From the NCBI GenBank assembly GCA_902826835.1, contig CADEGH010000018.1, forward strand, positions 1 to 64,000: a DNA stretch of 64,000 nt, given 5' to 3'. The stretch is from an uncultured bacterium. Its GTDB lineage: Bacteria; Planctomycetota; GCA-002687715. The notes under the pieces are model-generated. The model did not search any database, was not told the origin of the DNA, and worked only from the letters and a program-made list of their open reading frames with translations. Positions 47,001 through 54,592 of this stretch are shown here, one piece after another; position 1 is the stretch's first letter, and every line of letters starts with the position of its first letter. Position numbers and translations under genes: made by a program.

Positions 47001-49237
47001 GCGGCGCGCGAGAACTTGACCCAGTCCTCCTGCTCCTCGGCGCCGACGAGATCCAAGAGGGGTGCGTCGCCACCCGCTCCGTTGCCCGTCTCGAACCACA
47101 GATCGAATCGCACCGGATTGGGAGTCGTGCGCTGCATCAGCGAGCCCTGGAAGCGCGGATCCCCGCCGCCCCGACGGCCACCCCGTCGGCCGCCCCCGCG
47201 ACCACCAAAATTGCCAAAGCCGCCCGCGGAGTCGCGCGGATCAAACTCGAAGGGTCCTTTTCCGAGGCGCCAGCCTTGGTCGTCGATGCGTTCGAGGGGC
47301 ACCGAGGGATCAGGAATCCCGAATGCTGGTCCGTCGAAGTGCTGCGTGTAACCCAATTCGTCGACCCGCGCCGTGGCGAGGCGCACGAATCCCTGCTCAC
47401 GATCCGGAAAGACGCCGTTTTGGAACGCCGCGTCCTCGTTCTCCTCGCCGGCTTTTTGGCCGAACATCTCGCCGACATCGAAACCGCCCAGGCGATAGAG
47501 CATCCGGGGGATGCGAGTGGGCGGCACCGCCGTTGGGCTCACCCAGCGGTCGATCGGATGCGGATAGGTCGCGACGTACTTGCCGGCCCGCGCTCTCAGA
47601 ATGGGATCCTCAAAGTCGGCTTGGGTGTCGAGAAGGTGGGTCAAGAGACCGGTCGGCGCCACGTGCACACGTTCTCGCACGCGCAGTCGGGCCAATTCGC
47701 GCCCGCTTTGATCGGCTACCACGGAAGCCCCTTCGAGCCGGAAGTGATCGTAGGACGCGAAGCAGAATGGGACCGTCGAATGAAATAGAAGAGAGTCGTT
47801 TGAATCCACCGCGTTGCGGAAGATCGCGTGCAGATGATCGGGAGAGAAAATTCCCAGACTGCCGACGGTCAAGCTCTCGAGCACTTGACGGAGCTGCTGG
47901 AAGTCGGCAATTGGTCGGCTCTGGATGATGGCCTCAGCGGCCACCACCGCCGCTTGACGCGTGACCCGGCCGGTCGAGCCCCGAGGCCGACCGAAACTCA
48001 ATTGAACGCCTTCCATCACCCGGAGGAGGACCTCCTTCGGAGCGGTGTTGATATTGACAGGCTGGCGCAGAAGCGGTTGGACGTAAGTTCTTCCGGCGAC
48101 GTAAGGCCGCGAGGTCGGCCCCGCGAGAATGATCATTCCGAACCCGCCGCCTCGTCCTCCCCCTCCGCCGCCGCCTCCCCCGCCGCGATTCGACACGATC
48201 ATGCCGAACTCGATGGATTGGCCGTCGTAGATGCGCACGACGGTGCCCGGATTGAAGCCCTCGGAGGAGGCGACGTTGACGGGAAAGCCGTTGCCGTCGT
48301 CGGTCGCGGGATCGATATCGCGAGTCACCCGGACCGGCTCTCCGAACGCCCCCGATTGCGGCCGCCGACCTTGGAAGGAAAACGTCCGGTCGATCAGATC
48401 GACTTCGTTCGCCGACAGGGTGGAACGACCGAGCAGAGCAATTTCCTTGACGTAACCGACGAGGGTCGGCTCGCGATACCCACCCTCGGCGCGCGGCGAA
48501 GCAAACGGCAACATCGCCAATTCCCGGGCGCGATCGTCGAGAACAAAAGCTTCCGCGGCGTGGGCGCGGGCGCGCATTCCACCCTTGAGTCCACGCTGGC
48601 ATTGGAGGAAACGATTCCCGTCGCGACGCCCGTAGGAAATCACCTCACCCTCGATATTGATGAATCCGCCGGTGGCCGGGAATGCCGAGGCGTCTTCGAC
48701 CAGGATTTCGGCCGCGGTGTCCGTGAGCTCGTCGGTGAGCTCGGTTCGCCCGAGCGTGGCTGCGATCAGAAAGGTCGGCGAAGCGTGCAGGTTGGGATAC
48801 GCATGTTCGTCACGCACCCGAAGATCGACGGTGGCTCCTCTGGAGTTCTGATTGCGAAACAGAGGCACCCCGTCGGGATCGGTGACCGGTTCACCCTTCT
48901 TATTGAGCAAGTCGAGGGGAACCCGCATCTCCTCCTCGGTGTCCACGTCGGCCTGGCCGATTCCGACCGCCGCATTCAAATTGCCGCCGGCGCCGAGGAT
49001 CTGCTCTTCGGCGGCATGCCCGGACTCAAGTCGGAAGCGGGCGTATTTCAACATGGCGTCGAGGCGAGCCCTCGCCTGCGCCCGCGCCTCCGGCTTCACA
49101 CTCGCTCGGCTCTGATGAGTGGCGGTGAGGAGAAACGGCGCCGCCAACATCATCAGCGCCATCAGGATGGTCAAAACCATCAAGAAGGCGACTCCGGCGT
49201 CAGGACGAATCTCGGTCGAAGGCGGCCGCTGGTTCAT
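44048..49237 (-). CDS. Giant GspK-like pseudopilin with repeats and LamG-like domain
   Basis: This 1,729-residue protein has the short N-terminal membrane helix of GspK (GVAFLMVLTILMALMMLAAP, residues 15-34), without the Glu+5 that other pseudopilins carry. The GspK hallmark VNINTAPKEVLLRVMEG (394-410), followed by a helical part, marks the SAM-like domain. A Gly-rich run interrupts it at 351-366 and another lies at 672-692. A LamG-like lectin segment spans about 707-815 (FDLWFET, then TWYHLGFAYRG and LVVDG). Four repeats of G-x-[VI]-x-I-x2-E-x-[IL]-x-[YF]...RG-x2-G...H lie near 190-233, 842-892, 1453-1504 and 1533-1590. Standard GspK is about 320 residues. ATG at 49237 is chosen because it starts the membrane segment. 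Confidence 0.8.
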   Translation of the reverse strand: MNQRPPSTEIRPDAGVAFLMVLTILMALMMLAAPFLLTATHQSRASVKPEARAQARARLDAMLKYARFRLESGHAAEEQILGAGGNLNAAVGIGQADVDTEEEMRVPLDLLNKKGEPVTDPDGVPLFRNQNSRGATVDLRVRDEHAYPNLHASPTFLIAATLGRTELTDELTDTAAEILVEDASAFPATGGFINIEGEVISYGRRDGNRFLQCQRGLKGGMRARAHAAEAFVLDDRARELAMLPFASPRAEGGYREPTLVGYVKEIALLGRSTLSANEVDLIDRTFSFQGRRPQSGAFGEPVRVTRDIDPATDDGNGFPVNVASSEGFNPGTVVRIYDGQSIEFGMIVSNRGGGGGGGGGGRGGGFGMIILAGPTSRPYVAGRTYVQPLLRQPVNINTAPKEVLLRVMEGVQLSFGRPRGSTGRVTRQAAVVAAEAIIQSRPIADFQQLRQVLESLTVGSLGIFSPDHLHAIFRNAVDSNDSLLFHSTVPFCFASYDHFRLEGASVVADQSGRELARLRVRERVHVAPTGLLTHLLDTQADFEDPILRARAGKYVATYPHPIDRWVSPTAVPPTRIPRMLYRLGGFDVGEMFGQKAGEENEDAAFQNGVFPDREQGFVRLATARVDELGYTQHFDGPAFGIPDPSVPLERIDDQGWRLGKGPFEFDPRDSAGGFGNFGGRGGGRRGGRRGGGDPRFQGSLMQRTTPNPVRFDLWFETGNGAGGDAPLLDLVGAEEQEDWVKFSRAANGDLVGRVDDRTIDDRTDRLEEVAEVRWTPENPGFWLPKTWYHLGFAYRGTKPADLSLVVDGYKRGKSKYTTRLLGTMSATDTSFQVESAEGWPDQGVALVGSEAIAFERSGESFQVVTLQGQPWGRGQRGSRALPHATGTPVEIFGYSLPPITANRNQGIAIPRGGGQLKDTLGPFVVASFEPNAMMPITLQGQGGIPITIQLEVHDPSKPGGNILSLSTTSLGTASFDAFPRSGGYVMIVSLDVPVNGGPQGSLEVARYRSRSGNQLIGLEAVPNPPNEILAAGAGTGAAGTPVIDTLRHIHPVRLAGSGPAPNLPILSCVFPISIAVTDVSGYKTPEMYRGNAPGAGGQNIWTVLPEFVQVGSPNTDTLEQNLVEWIRYNHIDEENGHLLCDEGVYLLNAAFILRNYYLGGGSLQNAHVTLREIFPMRQQCGTRDLSDGRPQSGTEVVPCIRTASFSARGSINNPNWTPQTPDSPSRGEPWSSAGFGDSVTIEGQNGRDRRLARVAWAAIDYPANVPTPLPGQNGQPQNVTFPRAPDYDAQGWIAFTESVGTEYRQRGLPRNGEVQSPAERTGYCRLLKFPSGELPNLGAQARSLAGGNAAGDTASADATIDELRVTPFDPERFCVWSHSAAAFNQVTGTGTGAGGGRAVGVDAGSSEIPISRYEWLLGEPRNPAVEPRYYVLPDGRQILYSETMPQGLPNNRAGLVKIDEEIIAFRSIGASSDGGAALLECTRGFMGSIATDHGLGAEVVFLDFFTVSDLGSAVDGTSSRFPVGEARIFPQNGGTVLIDSEMLHYTSIEGGELVMPLALNEQGEAVGGLLRGRYGSAPAGHAADSIVLEMPFRYWDRYVARQDSAELSYFGFSLDLPDAFFRSISIEKVRPGQHVDVDLICRTDPQVPWSVNPAQTRGLFEFSDPTEKEPGMILTSGRGLDVRVRFKYLPGAFAPDLLTAHDWKRSADLERLRVEYLDETRVLGREELR

Positions 49238-50259
49238 CGCACGACTCCTGACAAATCGACTTTGAGCTCGCGCCGCTCGTCTTCGAGGCGGACCGGGATA
49301 CTGAGGGGAGACGAATGCAACCTCGGATCGAGTCGACCCTCGGAATCGAAGCGAACCTCGATGGGATTTTCCATGTCGAGCCGAACTCCCCGCTCCAACT
49401 CGATGACCTCCGCCTCTTCCATGGTGCGATAATTGATTTCGTCCAAGAATCCGTGGAATCCGCGACCCCCGAGGCGGAGGCGGTCGCTCACGTCGCCTTC
49501 CGCGAGGCGACGCAGGGGGACGTTGGCGTCCCCCACCTTCTTGGTGGCCTCGATCACGCCGTGAACGCGCAACAGCGCTTCGAACCCGTCGAAGGCGAGT
49601 TCCAGCCGAACCCACGCTTCCTTCGCAACCACCCCCGGTGCCGTTTTCAGCTCCAGGCTCGAACCCTGTCCGTCAATTTCAAAGGTGGCTTGCACGGCCC
49701 CGTTCTCTTCGAGTTTCCACTGGAAGAGCCGCCCGTAACTGGCCAGTTCCCCACCCATCGGGTCGGAGTCCGGCCACACGTCCATCGTGAGCACAAAGCC
49801 ACGCTGCGGGTTCAAGTCATCGGCGGGATCGACCACGATGGTGTCCTGACCGTCCAACTCCGCGCAGTCGCGCACACTGCCCCCCGTGACGACCTTGGCA
49901 CCCCCGAGCGCCGCAAACCGATTGCGCCCGGCCAAAACCCGCCCCCCACTGCTCTCCCCGAAGCCCACCGAAACGGCGTCGCGCGCCAATTCCAAACGCA
50001 CTTGGCTTGGATCGCCAGGCATGAACAGCACGCGGGCCAACGCCCCCTGGTCCCGCGCGGAGTGGCGAGCCATCTGGAGCGCGGACCTCGCCATGCGGAT
50101 TCCCCCGTCGAGGGCCGTCCCCTGCGACGTGCGCGACAGTCCACCCAGGCTGATCCCGAGCAGCACACCGACAATGGCCATGACCGCCAACATCTCCATC
50201 AGGCTGAATCCGCCGCGCGCGGGAGCGCCGGGGAAGGGTGCTTCTGCCATCGCGCTCAT
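49234..50259 (-). CDS. Pseudopilin GspH-like with lectin-like domain
   Basis: This 341-residue protein has the prepilin leader ARGGFSLMEMLAVMAIVGVLL (processing before Phe18, Glu at +5). An N-terminal pseudopilin part is followed by a beta-sandwich segment of about 130 residues (about 160-285), including VRLELAFDGFEALLRVHGVIE and RGFHGFLDEINYR. This is the pattern of LamG-like or concanavalin-type lectin domains. GspH is normally about 170 residues. It overlaps both neighbours by 4 bases (ATGA). Confidence 0.78.
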   Translation of the reverse strand: MSAMAEAPFPGAPARGGFSLMEMLAVMAIVGVLLGISLGGLSRTSQGTALDGGIRMARSALQMARHSARDQGALARVLFMPGDPSQVRLELARDAVSVGFGESSGGRVLAGRNRFAALGGAKVVTGGSVRDCAELDGQDTIVVDPADDLNPQRGFVLTMDVWPDSDPMGGELASYGRLFQWKLEENGAVQATFEIDGQGSSLELKTAPGVVAKEAWVRLELAFDGFEALLRVHGVIEATKKVGDANVPLRRLAEGDVSDRLRLGGRGFHGFLDEINYRTMEEAEVIELERGVRLDMENPIEVRFDSEGRLDPRLHSSPLSIPVRLEDERRELKVDLSGVVR

Positions 50260-50921
50260 TCTTTCTTGAAATTGGTGACATCGTCGTCGGTGTTGAACTC
50301 GCGGTCCATGCCCGCGCTGATCAACTGGAACGACGTTTTATTGAAGTATTCCTTCGTCTTCGGATGCCGATACGGCTTGGCCCGCAGCACGTCTTCGATG
50401 CCACTGATGCGCCCCTGGCTCTTGGCCTCGATCGAGGCGTAATCGCGCCAATGGAAATAGGCGAGCGGAGTGCCCCAGACATCACACAGCTCGAAGAGAT
50501 CCTTGTCGGCAAAGGTAGTCACCTGTGCCTGGGTACGATCGCCATCGAGATTTTCGAGCACAAAGCCCTCGAGTTGGTCAATCGCGATCGCGGCGTTGGC
50601 ACCCCGCCTCGAAAGGCAGACGACCACCGATTCGATCCCGAGGTTTTCCTCGTTTCCGCCGGCGCCAATTCCCGGGAAGCTCTCGGCATCGAGTTCCGAA
50701 GGAGGGTAGTCGCCATTCTTGGGGTCGTTCTGGTATCCCTCCAGCGCCGTCGCCAAGGCGGTCAGCGCGGTTCGAACCTTCGTTTCGTCGCCCTGCCGCA
50801 AGAGCCTCGGCAGTCCCACGACCCCCAAACCTATGAGGGTGGCCATGATCGCCATCACCACCAAGAGCTCGATGAGGGAAAAGCCGCGAGTCCGCACAAA
50901 TCCGGTTCCTTGGTCTTTCAT
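50256..50921 (-). CDS. Major pseudopilin GspG-like
   Basis: This 221-residue protein has the leader FVRTRGFSLIELLVVMAIM, cut before Phe15, with Glu at +5. GspG is usually the major pseudopilin, about 140 residues; this one is longer. The C-terminal part keeps the GspG-like layout LCDVWGTPLAYF followed by SAGMDREFNTDDDVTNF, which matches the typical GxDG.. calcium-type end of GspG. It is coupled by ATGA overlaps to the TPR protein upstream and the H-like pseudopilin downstream. Confidence 0.85.
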   Translation of the reverse strand: MKDQGTGFVRTRGFSLIELLVVMAIMATLIGLGVVGLPRLLRQGDETKVRTALTALATALEGYQNDPKNGDYPPSELDAESFPGIGAGGNEENLGIESVVVCLSRRGANAAIAIDQLEGFVLENLDGDRTQAQVTTFADKDLFELCDVWGTPLAYFHWRDYASIEAKSQGRISGIEDVLRAKPYRHPKTKEYFNKTSFQLISAGMDREFNTDDDVTNFKKE

Positions 50922-53734
50922 GACTTCTTCAGGGTGATCATGGTGACGTTGTCCGCGGCGAGGCGGACCGGCTTGTCCAGCAAAGCATGAGCAAAGAGTT
51001 GCAATTCGATCTTCCCCGGCCGCTTGGAGAGGCCTGGCAGTTCGAGATTGGACACCGCCGCCACCTGATTCACCAAGATGCGGTAGGTGCTCTTTTGGAT
51101 GTCCTGCACTTCGATTCCGATGCGGACGGAACCACCGCCCGTTGCCACCGACTCGGGCAAGTCGATCCACTCCGTCGCCTTCGATTGTTGAATGGTCCGA
51201 TATGCGAGCTTGCCCGCTGGTGTCATGGCGACCTGCAATCCGATGAACGGAACCAGGCGTCCGTCCCGGCGTTGCAGGCCTGGGTAAGTTTCGGGCTCTT
51301 TGGCGGTGGGGTTGAACGCGAGCAGGCCCACTCCTTTGGTGGCTCCCGATTCGGGATCCAACGCGACATCGACCGAGAAGCTCGAGAACTGCCGGCCGTT
51401 CAGCTCCTGGTAGAGCACCGTCGGATCGTCCGAGATCTCTTTCTGAGTGCCCTGGATCAGGAGCCGACCGTCCTCAAGCGCCAGATTCAGGCCGCGGCTC
51501 AACACCCGCTGCCAACCACGCAGGATCTGGCCCGTGCGATTGAAGTCGTCGGTCCAGACTTCCTTGTTCAGGTCGTCTTCGAGTGCGTTCAGCGAGCTCT
51601 CGGCCCAGGCGACGAGAGTCGGATCCGGTTTGGGATCCTTGCGTTCGATCAGCAGGCGAAGGCGCCGGCGCACCTCTTCCGTTTTTTCGCGCGAGTAGTG
51701 GTAGTAGGCGGTGGCGGATTGGATGAACGACTCGCGTTCGATCGGTCCGTCGACTCGCTTGAGAAGGGTCTCCGCGTCGCCGAGGCGCCGCCGGCGGACT
51801 TCAGTCACGATTCGACGCCCGAGCAGGTCGGGGAACGACGACTCGAGGCTTTCGGCTCGTTCGTAGTATCGCGCCGCCTCGACCGGATTGCCGAGTCGGA
51901 ACGCCACGTCCCCGAGCGCCACCAGCACGTCGGCGCGATCGGGCTCCCGCTCGAGCACCCATTGGAATCCCGTACGGGCTTGCTCGAGATCGCCGACCGC
52001 CAAGAGCAGGCGCGCGCGCTGCCACTGCGTCGCCTGATCGCTCGGATCGGCCTTGGCCGCCAGTTCGACGGCGCCCAGGGCCCCTTCGAGATCCCCGGTC
52101 GCTTCCGCCAAGTAGGACAGCGCGGTGTGGATCCAAGCGGCCGAGACGGGGTCCTGACTCAGCGCCAAATCGAGACGGCTGCGAGCCTCGGAGAACTGGC
52201 GCTCTCTCAAAGCCACGATTCCGCTCAAGAATGACAAGGTTCCCGAGTTCGGATGGGCGGTCCCGGCCCTGGCCAAAATGTCTCTCGCCGCGGCCGGTCC
52301 CCGCCCCATCAGGGCCGTAATTACGAGTCCGGCCTGGGCCCATGGCTCACCTCCGCTGCGGTCGACCGAGCGGCTGAAGTACGCCTCCGAGTTTCCGAGT
52401 TCGCCCAGCGCGAGCCAGCAGCGGCCGATCAACCACAGGGCATGAGCATGCTGATCCCGGTCGAGTCCGCCCCCGCCGTCCAGTCGCTTCAGCGATTGGA
52501 GGGCCAGGTCGTACTGCGCCGCGATGACTTGAGTCTCACCGAGACCAAGATGCGCGGGCGGACACTGCGGATCCTGCTCCAACGCGGCCATGAACGCCTC
52601 GCGAGCTCGCTCCGGAAGGCCCAGGTCGAGGAAGAGCCGACCGCGGCGAACGAGTAACGGCACGCTCTTCGGAGCGGTCGCCAGCGCCTCCTCCAAGACC
52701 TCCATTTCCCGTTCGTAGCGGTAGCGCTTGCGCTGGGTATCCGCCAACAGGACCGCCGCCTTCTCCGACCAGAGTCCCTTGGCCTTCATGCCCCGCAGGT
52801 GGTCCTCGGCGAGCTGAATCTCGCCCGCGTCGAACACAAATTTGGCGAGATCCTCGTTCCCCGCGAGATCTTCGGCGGGGACCTGATGCCGACGGATTCC
52901 GTAGGAGTTGCGGGGCGTGTCCGCGAAGTCGATGCGTTGCACCAGCGAGCCGTTGATGTTGTTGCGCGGGCGGGCCTTGCCGGCGCCCCGATCCTCCTTG
53001 AACACCAACTTGATCGCTTCGAGAGCCCTTCGCCGATCCGCTTCGGAGACAACCACATCGCCGCGGATGCGCTCGATCTCAAGCTTCGCGAGCCAGCGGT
53101 CCGGCCCTTTCTTTTCGTACTCGACGACTTCGCCGAACGCAATTTCTCCGGACTGCCACGTCACCCGATCGAGGCCCTTTTTGCGATCGTCCTCGGCGAG
53201 GCTGCTGCGGCGTTCCGCTTCCTTGCGGCGCAGACGTTCCTCTTCGGTGAGGCGGATGCGGTCCGCTAGGGTAAGTCCGACGGAGCTTCGGTCGACCTGA
53301 GACAGGTCTGATTCGGGCGACTCGGGGTCGGTGGCGGACGCGACGGTATCCGTCGCAGACTTACCGGGTGCCGCCGCCTTCGCGGTGGCGTCCGGCACGA
53401 TTTCGTGGCGCTGCTTCGTGGCGAGCTTGGGGCCGACCGGCAAGCCGACCGGCAGGCCGGGATGCAGCAGGCGGGGAAACGGCGGTGGGACCAGCGGCCG
53501 CAGCTCAAGGTCCTTCGTCTCACGCGGCGCCAGGAAGGTGTTGCGCCCACTCGCCGACCAACTCGTCTCCTCGGGGCTCAACCGAAAGGGCGTGAGCGCG
53601 AGGGCCGTCGGCACGGCGTCGGGAGCGCGACCGCGGCGCGTCGCTCGCGGCGCGGCCTCGCTCGACTGACCGAGGAACCAAATTCCGGCGAGGAGGCCTA
53701 GGACCACGAGAAAGGAGATCTGTTCCTTGGTCAT
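50918..53734 (-). CDS. Membrane TPR protein with concanavalin-like C-terminal domain
   Basis: This 938-residue protein has an N-terminal membrane helix (about 7-21), then a Pro/Ala-rich low-complexity stretch and a charged helical region. An array of TPR-like repeats (about 325-700) follows. The C-terminal 230 residues begin WTDDFNR and run through beta-rich segments with VGLLAF and GIEVQD. They look like the jelly-roll domains of DUF1080 or concanavalin-type proteins. It replaces, in position, the GspC/PilP gene of standard systems. It may link inner-membrane parts to the pseudopilus. Confidence 0.65.
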   Translation of the reverse strand: MTKEQISFLVVLGLLAGIWFLGQSSEAAPRATRRGRAPDAVPTALALTPFRLSPEETSWSASGRNTFLAPRETKDLELRPLVPPPFPRLLHPGLPVGLPVGPKLATKQRHEIVPDATAKAAAPGKSATDTVASATDPESPESDLSQVDRSSVGLTLADRIRLTEEERLRRKEAERRSSLAEDDRKKGLDRVTWQSGEIAFGEVVEYEKKGPDRWLAKLEIERIRGDVVVSEADRRRALEAIKLVFKEDRGAGKARPRNNINGSLVQRIDFADTPRNSYGIRRHQVPAEDLAGNEDLAKFVFDAGEIQLAEDHLRGMKAKGLWSEKAAVLLADTQRKRYRYEREMEVLEEALATAPKSVPLLVRRGRLFLDLGLPERAREAFMAALEQDPQCPPAHLGLGETQVIAAQYDLALQSLKRLDGGGGLDRDQHAHALWLIGRCWLALGELGNSEAYFSRSVDRSGGEPWAQAGLVITALMGRGPAAARDILARAGTAHPNSGTLSFLSGIVALRERQFSEARSRLDLALSQDPVSAAWIHTALSYLAEATGDLEGALGAVELAAKADPSDQATQWQRARLLLAVGDLEQARTGFQWVLEREPDRADVLVALGDVAFRLGNPVEAARYYERAESLESSFPDLLGRRIVTEVRRRRLGDAETLLKRVDGPIERESFIQSATAYYHYSREKTEEVRRRLRLLIERKDPKPDPTLVAWAESSLNALEDDLNKEVWTDDFNRTGQILRGWQRVLSRGLNLALEDGRLLIQGTQKEISDDPTVLYQELNGRQFSSFSVDVALDPESGATKGVGLLAFNPTAKEPETYPGLQRRDGRLVPFIGLQVAMTPAGKLAYRTIQQSKATEWIDLPESVATGGGSVRIGIEVQDIQKSTYRILVNQVAAVSNLELPGLSKRPGKIELQLFAHALLDKPVRLAADNVTMITLKKS

Positions 53735-54591
53735 GGAGTCTTTCCTTCCGGCTCGGCGGCCCCATCTCGCTGGATGTCCACCGCAGCCACCGTGAGTTTC
53801 AGTTCCACACGTCCCCGATCGAGAGGGTCACCGGCTCGCACTCCACGGTTGGCTGCCCCGGGAGGCAGATCGAGGCTGCGGATCGTCGCTTCCTCCACCA
53901 CCAGGCCGCGTCCCACCGGAAGCGGTCGCGAGTACTCTTCCGTCAGCGAAAAAATCGCCCGCGGATGTCCCACGATCACGAAGCTCACGGGATGTTTCAC
54001 GACAAACGCGGGCGCGGCGGTTCCCCCGCCGATCTTGGCTTTGCCTTGCCCCGCGATCTCGATCCGCTCGATCCGGGCAATCCCGCTCTCGAGCACCGAA
54101 GTGTCGATGCGAATGACCGATTCGAGCACCTGTTGCACGACATCCAAGCCACGCAGGTACCAATCGATATCGCGCCGGGTCGTAGGGATCGAATCCGGCA
54201 AGCCGAGGCGCATGTCGACGTCCACGCTGCGAACCGCGCATGCCTCGACGAGGCCGCGCCGAAGTCCGTCGGCGATGCGGTTGTAGTGAAGGTCGGGATC
54301 ACGCACCTCCGCGGTGAGTTGGAAGCCGGGAGCCGGCACTCGATGCAGGGCCGCGGTCAGCTCGCGCAAAGCGGTATCCGCCTGATCGCGCTGCACTCGC
54401 AGTTTCTGGAGGTCCACACCCGCGGGCAGACTGCGCTCGATGTCGCCGCGCGCTTTGCGAATCTCGTTGCGCGCCCGCATCGTGGACGAATCGAAGAAGG
54501 CGCCGATGACGAGATACAGCACGAAGAAGGCAAGCGCCCCCAAAATGAGGGTGACAAAGAAGCGCTTGTGCTCTTGGAAAAGTTCGCCCAT
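53731..54591 (-). CDS. PilO/GspM-like inner-membrane protein
   Basis: This 286-residue protein has one N-terminal helix (about 12-31), a coiled-coil (about 45-90) and a ferredoxin-like C-terminal domain, the standard PilO/GspM layout. The ATG at 54591 begins MGELFQEHKR, one base after the upstream stop; earlier in-frame codons overlap the PilM-like gene. It should pair with the PilN half of the upstream fusion protein. Sequence identity to known PilO cannot be judged, so the call is by layout and context. Confidence 0.72.
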   Translation of the reverse strand: MGELFQEHKRFFVTLILGALAFFVLYLVIGAFFDSSTMRARNEIRKARGDIERSLPAGVDLQKLRVQRDQADTALRELTAALHRVPAPGFQLTAEVRDPDLHYNRIADGLRRGLVEACAVRSVDVDMRLGLPDSIPTTRRDIDWYLRGLDVVQQVLESVIRIDTSVLESGIARIERIEIAGQGKAKIGGGTAAPAFVVKHPVSFVIVGHPRAIFSLTEEYSRPLPVGRGLVVEEATIRSLDLPPGAANRGVRAGDPLDRGRVELKLTVAAVDIQRDGAAEPEGKTP

Positions 54592-54592
54592 G

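Noticed and set aside
44759-47788. 1,009-codon open frame on the plus strand
   Set aside because: It is antisense to the giant GspK-like gene, is Arg/Gly-rich and has no recognisable motif. Long antisense frames are expected at this GC content.
47160-48190. Gly-codon runs in the giant gene as a tandem repeat or CRISPR-like element
   Set aside because: They are in-frame low-complexity coding sequence (poly-Gly and Gly/Arg) without regular spacers.
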